The notes under the pieces were generated by a model, which saw only the letters and a list, made by a program, of their open reading frames with translations, had not been told where the DNA came from and did not search any database. A program made the position numbers and the translations under genes. Below, piece after piece: positions 6,260 to 7,723 of a stretch of 7,723 nt of DNA. Numbering within the stretch: position 1 is the first letter of the stretch; each line of letters begins with the position of its first letter. The stretch is from Actinomycetota bacterium. Its GTDB lineage: Bacteria > Actinomycetota > Actinomycetes > Nanopelagicales > Nanopelagicaceae. The DNA lies in NCBI GenBank assembly GCA_009699765.1, contig WLNN01000060.1, positions 1-7,723 of the forward strand, given 5' to 3'.

Positions 6260-6357
6260 AATGATGAGCCTAAAATCTGCCACTTGAAACTCGGCACGAG
6301 CAGGGAATTAACCACCTATGCGCCGTTGTTAGGTCTAAAGTGCGCTCAATCGGGCTT

Positions 6358-6364
6358 GAGGAGG
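6358..6364 (+). promoter_or_regulatory. Strong ribosome binding site of the TPR gene
   Basis: GAGGAGG is followed by a 5-nt spacer and ATG 6370. It selects this ATG over the upstream in-frame GTG at 6340, whose extra ten codons would span the ribosome binding site. No convincing promoter hexamer pair was identified between 6248 and 6357; TTGAAA at 6284-6289 is the best -35-like element but lacks a matched TANNNT. Confidence 0.85.
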
Positions 6365-6369
6365 TAGCT

Positions 6370-7314
6370 ATGAGCAATGACGATGGCACCAACGAGGGCA
6401 TCAATAGCGGTGATGAGATTCTCACCGAAGAGATGCTCTGGGATCGCATTCCTGAAGTCTCCGGCGAAGAACGAGCAGATACATATTACGAACTCAGCGC
6501 TCGCATCTTTGCTCGTGGTCAGTATGACGAAGCTTTAGCGCTCGCCGAAACCGCGCGTGATATTTACTCAGAACTCGGTGCTGGCGTTTCAAATGAAGGT
6601 TTAGCACAGGCGTATTCAGCAATTGGTTACAACCTCAATCAGTTAAAGCGTATGGATGAGGCAGCAACTGCGATGTCTAAGGCAGTCGAACTCCTTCGTG
6701 AAAACAAATCTCCTATCGCGCTAGAGCTCGCATGCACCTTGGGCGAGTGGTGGTATTCATCAAAGAATTACGAAAAAGTAATTGAGACGATGTACGAATG
6801 CGCGCAAGAACATATCGTTGACGGAAATAATATTGGTTCAGCAAATGATATGCACCTCATTGGTTGCGCACAGCGCGAACTTAAGAATTATGAAGAAGCG
6901 ATTATCTGCTTCCAAGAAGCTCGTGCAACATTTAAGGCCGAGCGCGAAGTTTTACATGTTGCTCGTTGCGATCAGAAAATTGCATCGTGCTACAACGAAA
7001 TTGGCGAAGGCGAAAAAGCACTTGAAGCAGCGCGCAAGGCGATTGATGTCTTTGAGACCGGCCATGACCATCGTCGTGAAACATTTGCGCTATACGAGTA
7101 CGGTCGTGCAGAGATTCTGCTTGGCAAGCTAGATGATGGACTTGCAACACTAGATAACGTCTTGCAAATTGCCGCAGATGAAGATGCTAAGGATTTTGAA
7201 TTTTTAATCGAGATTGAGAGCCGTATGGCAACTGTTATGCGCCAGCTTGGGCGTATGGCAGATGCCGACGAAATCGATCGTCGCTTAGCTTCTGTTCGTG
7301 AATCTCTTGGCTAG
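6370..7314 (+). CDS. Cytoplasmic tetratricopeptide-repeat (TPR) protein
   Basis: 314 aa, acidic, with no signal peptide or membrane segment. After a disordered acidic start (about 1-30), the rest is built of helical hairpins typical of TPRs, seven by eye: about 35-68, 79-112, 117-150, 157-190, 197-230, 237-270 and 277-310. Typical positions are visible, for example ARGQYDEALALAETA, LKRMDEAATAMSKAVELL, LKNYEEAIICFQEA and IGEGEKALEAARKAIDVF. TPRs form a superhelical scaffold that binds other proteins or peptides. No enzymatic domain is attached, so partner and pathway are unknown. It is divergent from the nickel permease but 158 nt away and has its own strong ribosome binding site. A link to nickel handling is possible only through the shared control region. 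The stop codon overlaps that of the convergent methyltransferase gene. Confidence 0.88.
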   Translation: MSNDDGTNEGINSGDEILTEEMLWDRIPEVSGEERADTYYELSARIFARGQYDEALALAETARDIYSELGAGVSNEGLAQAYSAIGYNLNQLKRMDEAATAMSKAVELLRENKSPIALELACTLGEWWYSSKNYEKVIETMYECAQEHIVDGNNIGSANDMHLIGCAQRELKNYEEAIICFQEARATFKAEREVLHVARCDQKIASCYNEIGEGEKALEAARKAIDVFETGHDHRRETFALYEYGRAEILLGKLDDGLATLDNVLQIAADEDAKDFEFLIEIESRMATVMRQLGRMADADEIDRRLASVRESLG

Positions 7315-7723
7315 TTTTTACGTGGCAGGTGTAAAAGCGCCCAGTGGTACATAGCAATAGCTGCAGCTGCTGAGGCATTCATGGATCGAGTCGATCCGTA
7401 TTGCTCAATGGCATACAAAACCGAACAGATTGCAATTGCTTCATCAGACATCCCGGCACCTTCTTGACCGAATAGCAGTACGCAGCTTTCTGGAACATCA
7501 GCGCCTTCGAGATTTCGAGATGTTGGAACATTGTCGATACCGATGATTGGCAGCGAGTTATCTGAGCACCACTGAGCAAAATCAGCGACAGTTGAATGAT
7601 GAATAACTGTGAGATATCGATCGGTGACCATAGCTCCGCGCTTGTTCCAATCACGTTTGCCGATGATGTGAACTGCACTCACATTAAAAGCGTTTGCAGT
7701 GCGCACAACAGAACCGATGTTGA
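7311..7723 (-). CDS. SpoU/TrmH-family RNA 2'-O-methyltransferase, C-terminal part (runs off the window)
   Basis: The minus-strand frame stays open to the window end, so the N-terminus is missing; a GTG at 7706 is an internal Val codon, not a start. The visible 137 residues carry all three SpoU motifs: motif 1, N-I-G-S-V-V-R-T-A-N-A-F (reaching the window edge); motif 2, LLFGQEGAGMSDEAI; and motif 3, YGSTRSMNASAAAAIAMYHW. These form the trefoil-knot SAM site. The family transfers methyl groups to the 2'-OH of tRNA or rRNA nucleotides; the target here cannot be told. The invariant motif 1 Asn and Arg are present, so the enzyme looks active. The gene ends inside the CTAG that also ends the TPR gene. 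Confidence 0.9.
   Translation of the reverse strand, partial: NIGSVVRTANAFNVSAVHIIGKRDWNKRGAMVTDRYLTVIHHSTVADFAQWCSDNSLPIIGIDNVPTSRNLEGADVPESCVLLFGQEGAGMSDEAIAICSVLYAIEQYGSTRSMNASAAAAIAMYHWALLHLPRKN

Noticed and set aside
6270..6310. GCCACTTG-containing stretch as a cobalamin riboswitch near a cobalt/nickel transporter
   Set aside because: Only a short resemblance to the B12-box core, on the strand leading to the TPR gene and not the permease, and without the surrounding conserved helices.
6089..6367. Plus-strand open frame of 92 codons over the permease start and control region
   Set aside because: It lies mostly antisense to the permease N-terminus and through the Nur box, with no recognisable domain and no suitable ribosome binding site.
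6340..6369. GTG at 6340 as an upstream start for the TPR gene
   Set aside because: The added codons would span the GAGGAGG ribosome binding site that serves ATG 6370.

Overview
The window looks like a compact, moderately AT-rich actinobacterial chromosome segment. The best guess is a streamlined freshwater lineage of the acI/Nanopelagicales type. The signs are a soluble P450 with the DPPxHxxxR C-helix motif, a TANNNT promoter placed for a leaderless mRNA, a site matching the actinobacterial Nur (nickel Fur-family) box, very short intergenic gaps and overlapping convergent genes. The lineage is inferred from style; no marker gene fixes it.

Layout: (1) 1-2244, plus strand: the 3' part of a large secreted or surface protein, open from the first base of the window. 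It has four fibronectin-III-like modules, two bacterial Ig-like modules, a Pro-Thr repeat linker and a degenerate OmpA-like C-terminus. (2) 2301-3350, plus: a short (349 aa) but motif-complete cytochrome P450 with a well-placed leaderless promoter. (3) 3351-3477: a gene-free gap unusually rich in short palindromes. (4) 3478-4179, plus: a LuxR-type regulator without a receiver domain. It is followed after 12 nt by (5) 4192-5082, plus: a DMT/EamA-family membrane exporter; the two are probably one operon. (6) 5069-6211, minus: a NiCoT-family nickel/cobalt permease, overlapping the exporter tail to tail by 14 nt. (7) 6212-6369: a divergent control region holding a near-perfect Nur box. (8) 6370-7314, plus: a TPR-repeat protein with a strong ribosome binding site. 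(9) 7311-7723, minus: the C-terminal part of a SpoU/TrmH-family RNA 2'-O-methyltransferase that runs off the window; its stop codon shares a CTAG with the TPR gene's stop.

How the genes may work together: the clearest functional link is nickel. The permease gene has a 17-bp site that should let a Ni-responsive Nur repressor shut off uptake when nickel is plentiful. The P450, LuxR regulator and EamA exporter lie in the same direction and could form a small modify/sense/export module, but nothing in the sequence identifies a substrate and the P450 has its own promoter. The surface protein, TPR protein and methyltransferase look unrelated to these.

I found no phage, transposon, CRISPR, tRNA or rRNA. 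I do not see a clearly undescribed system. The points most worth following are the Nur box, the palindrome cluster before the LuxR gene, and the unusual C-terminal domain of the surface protein.
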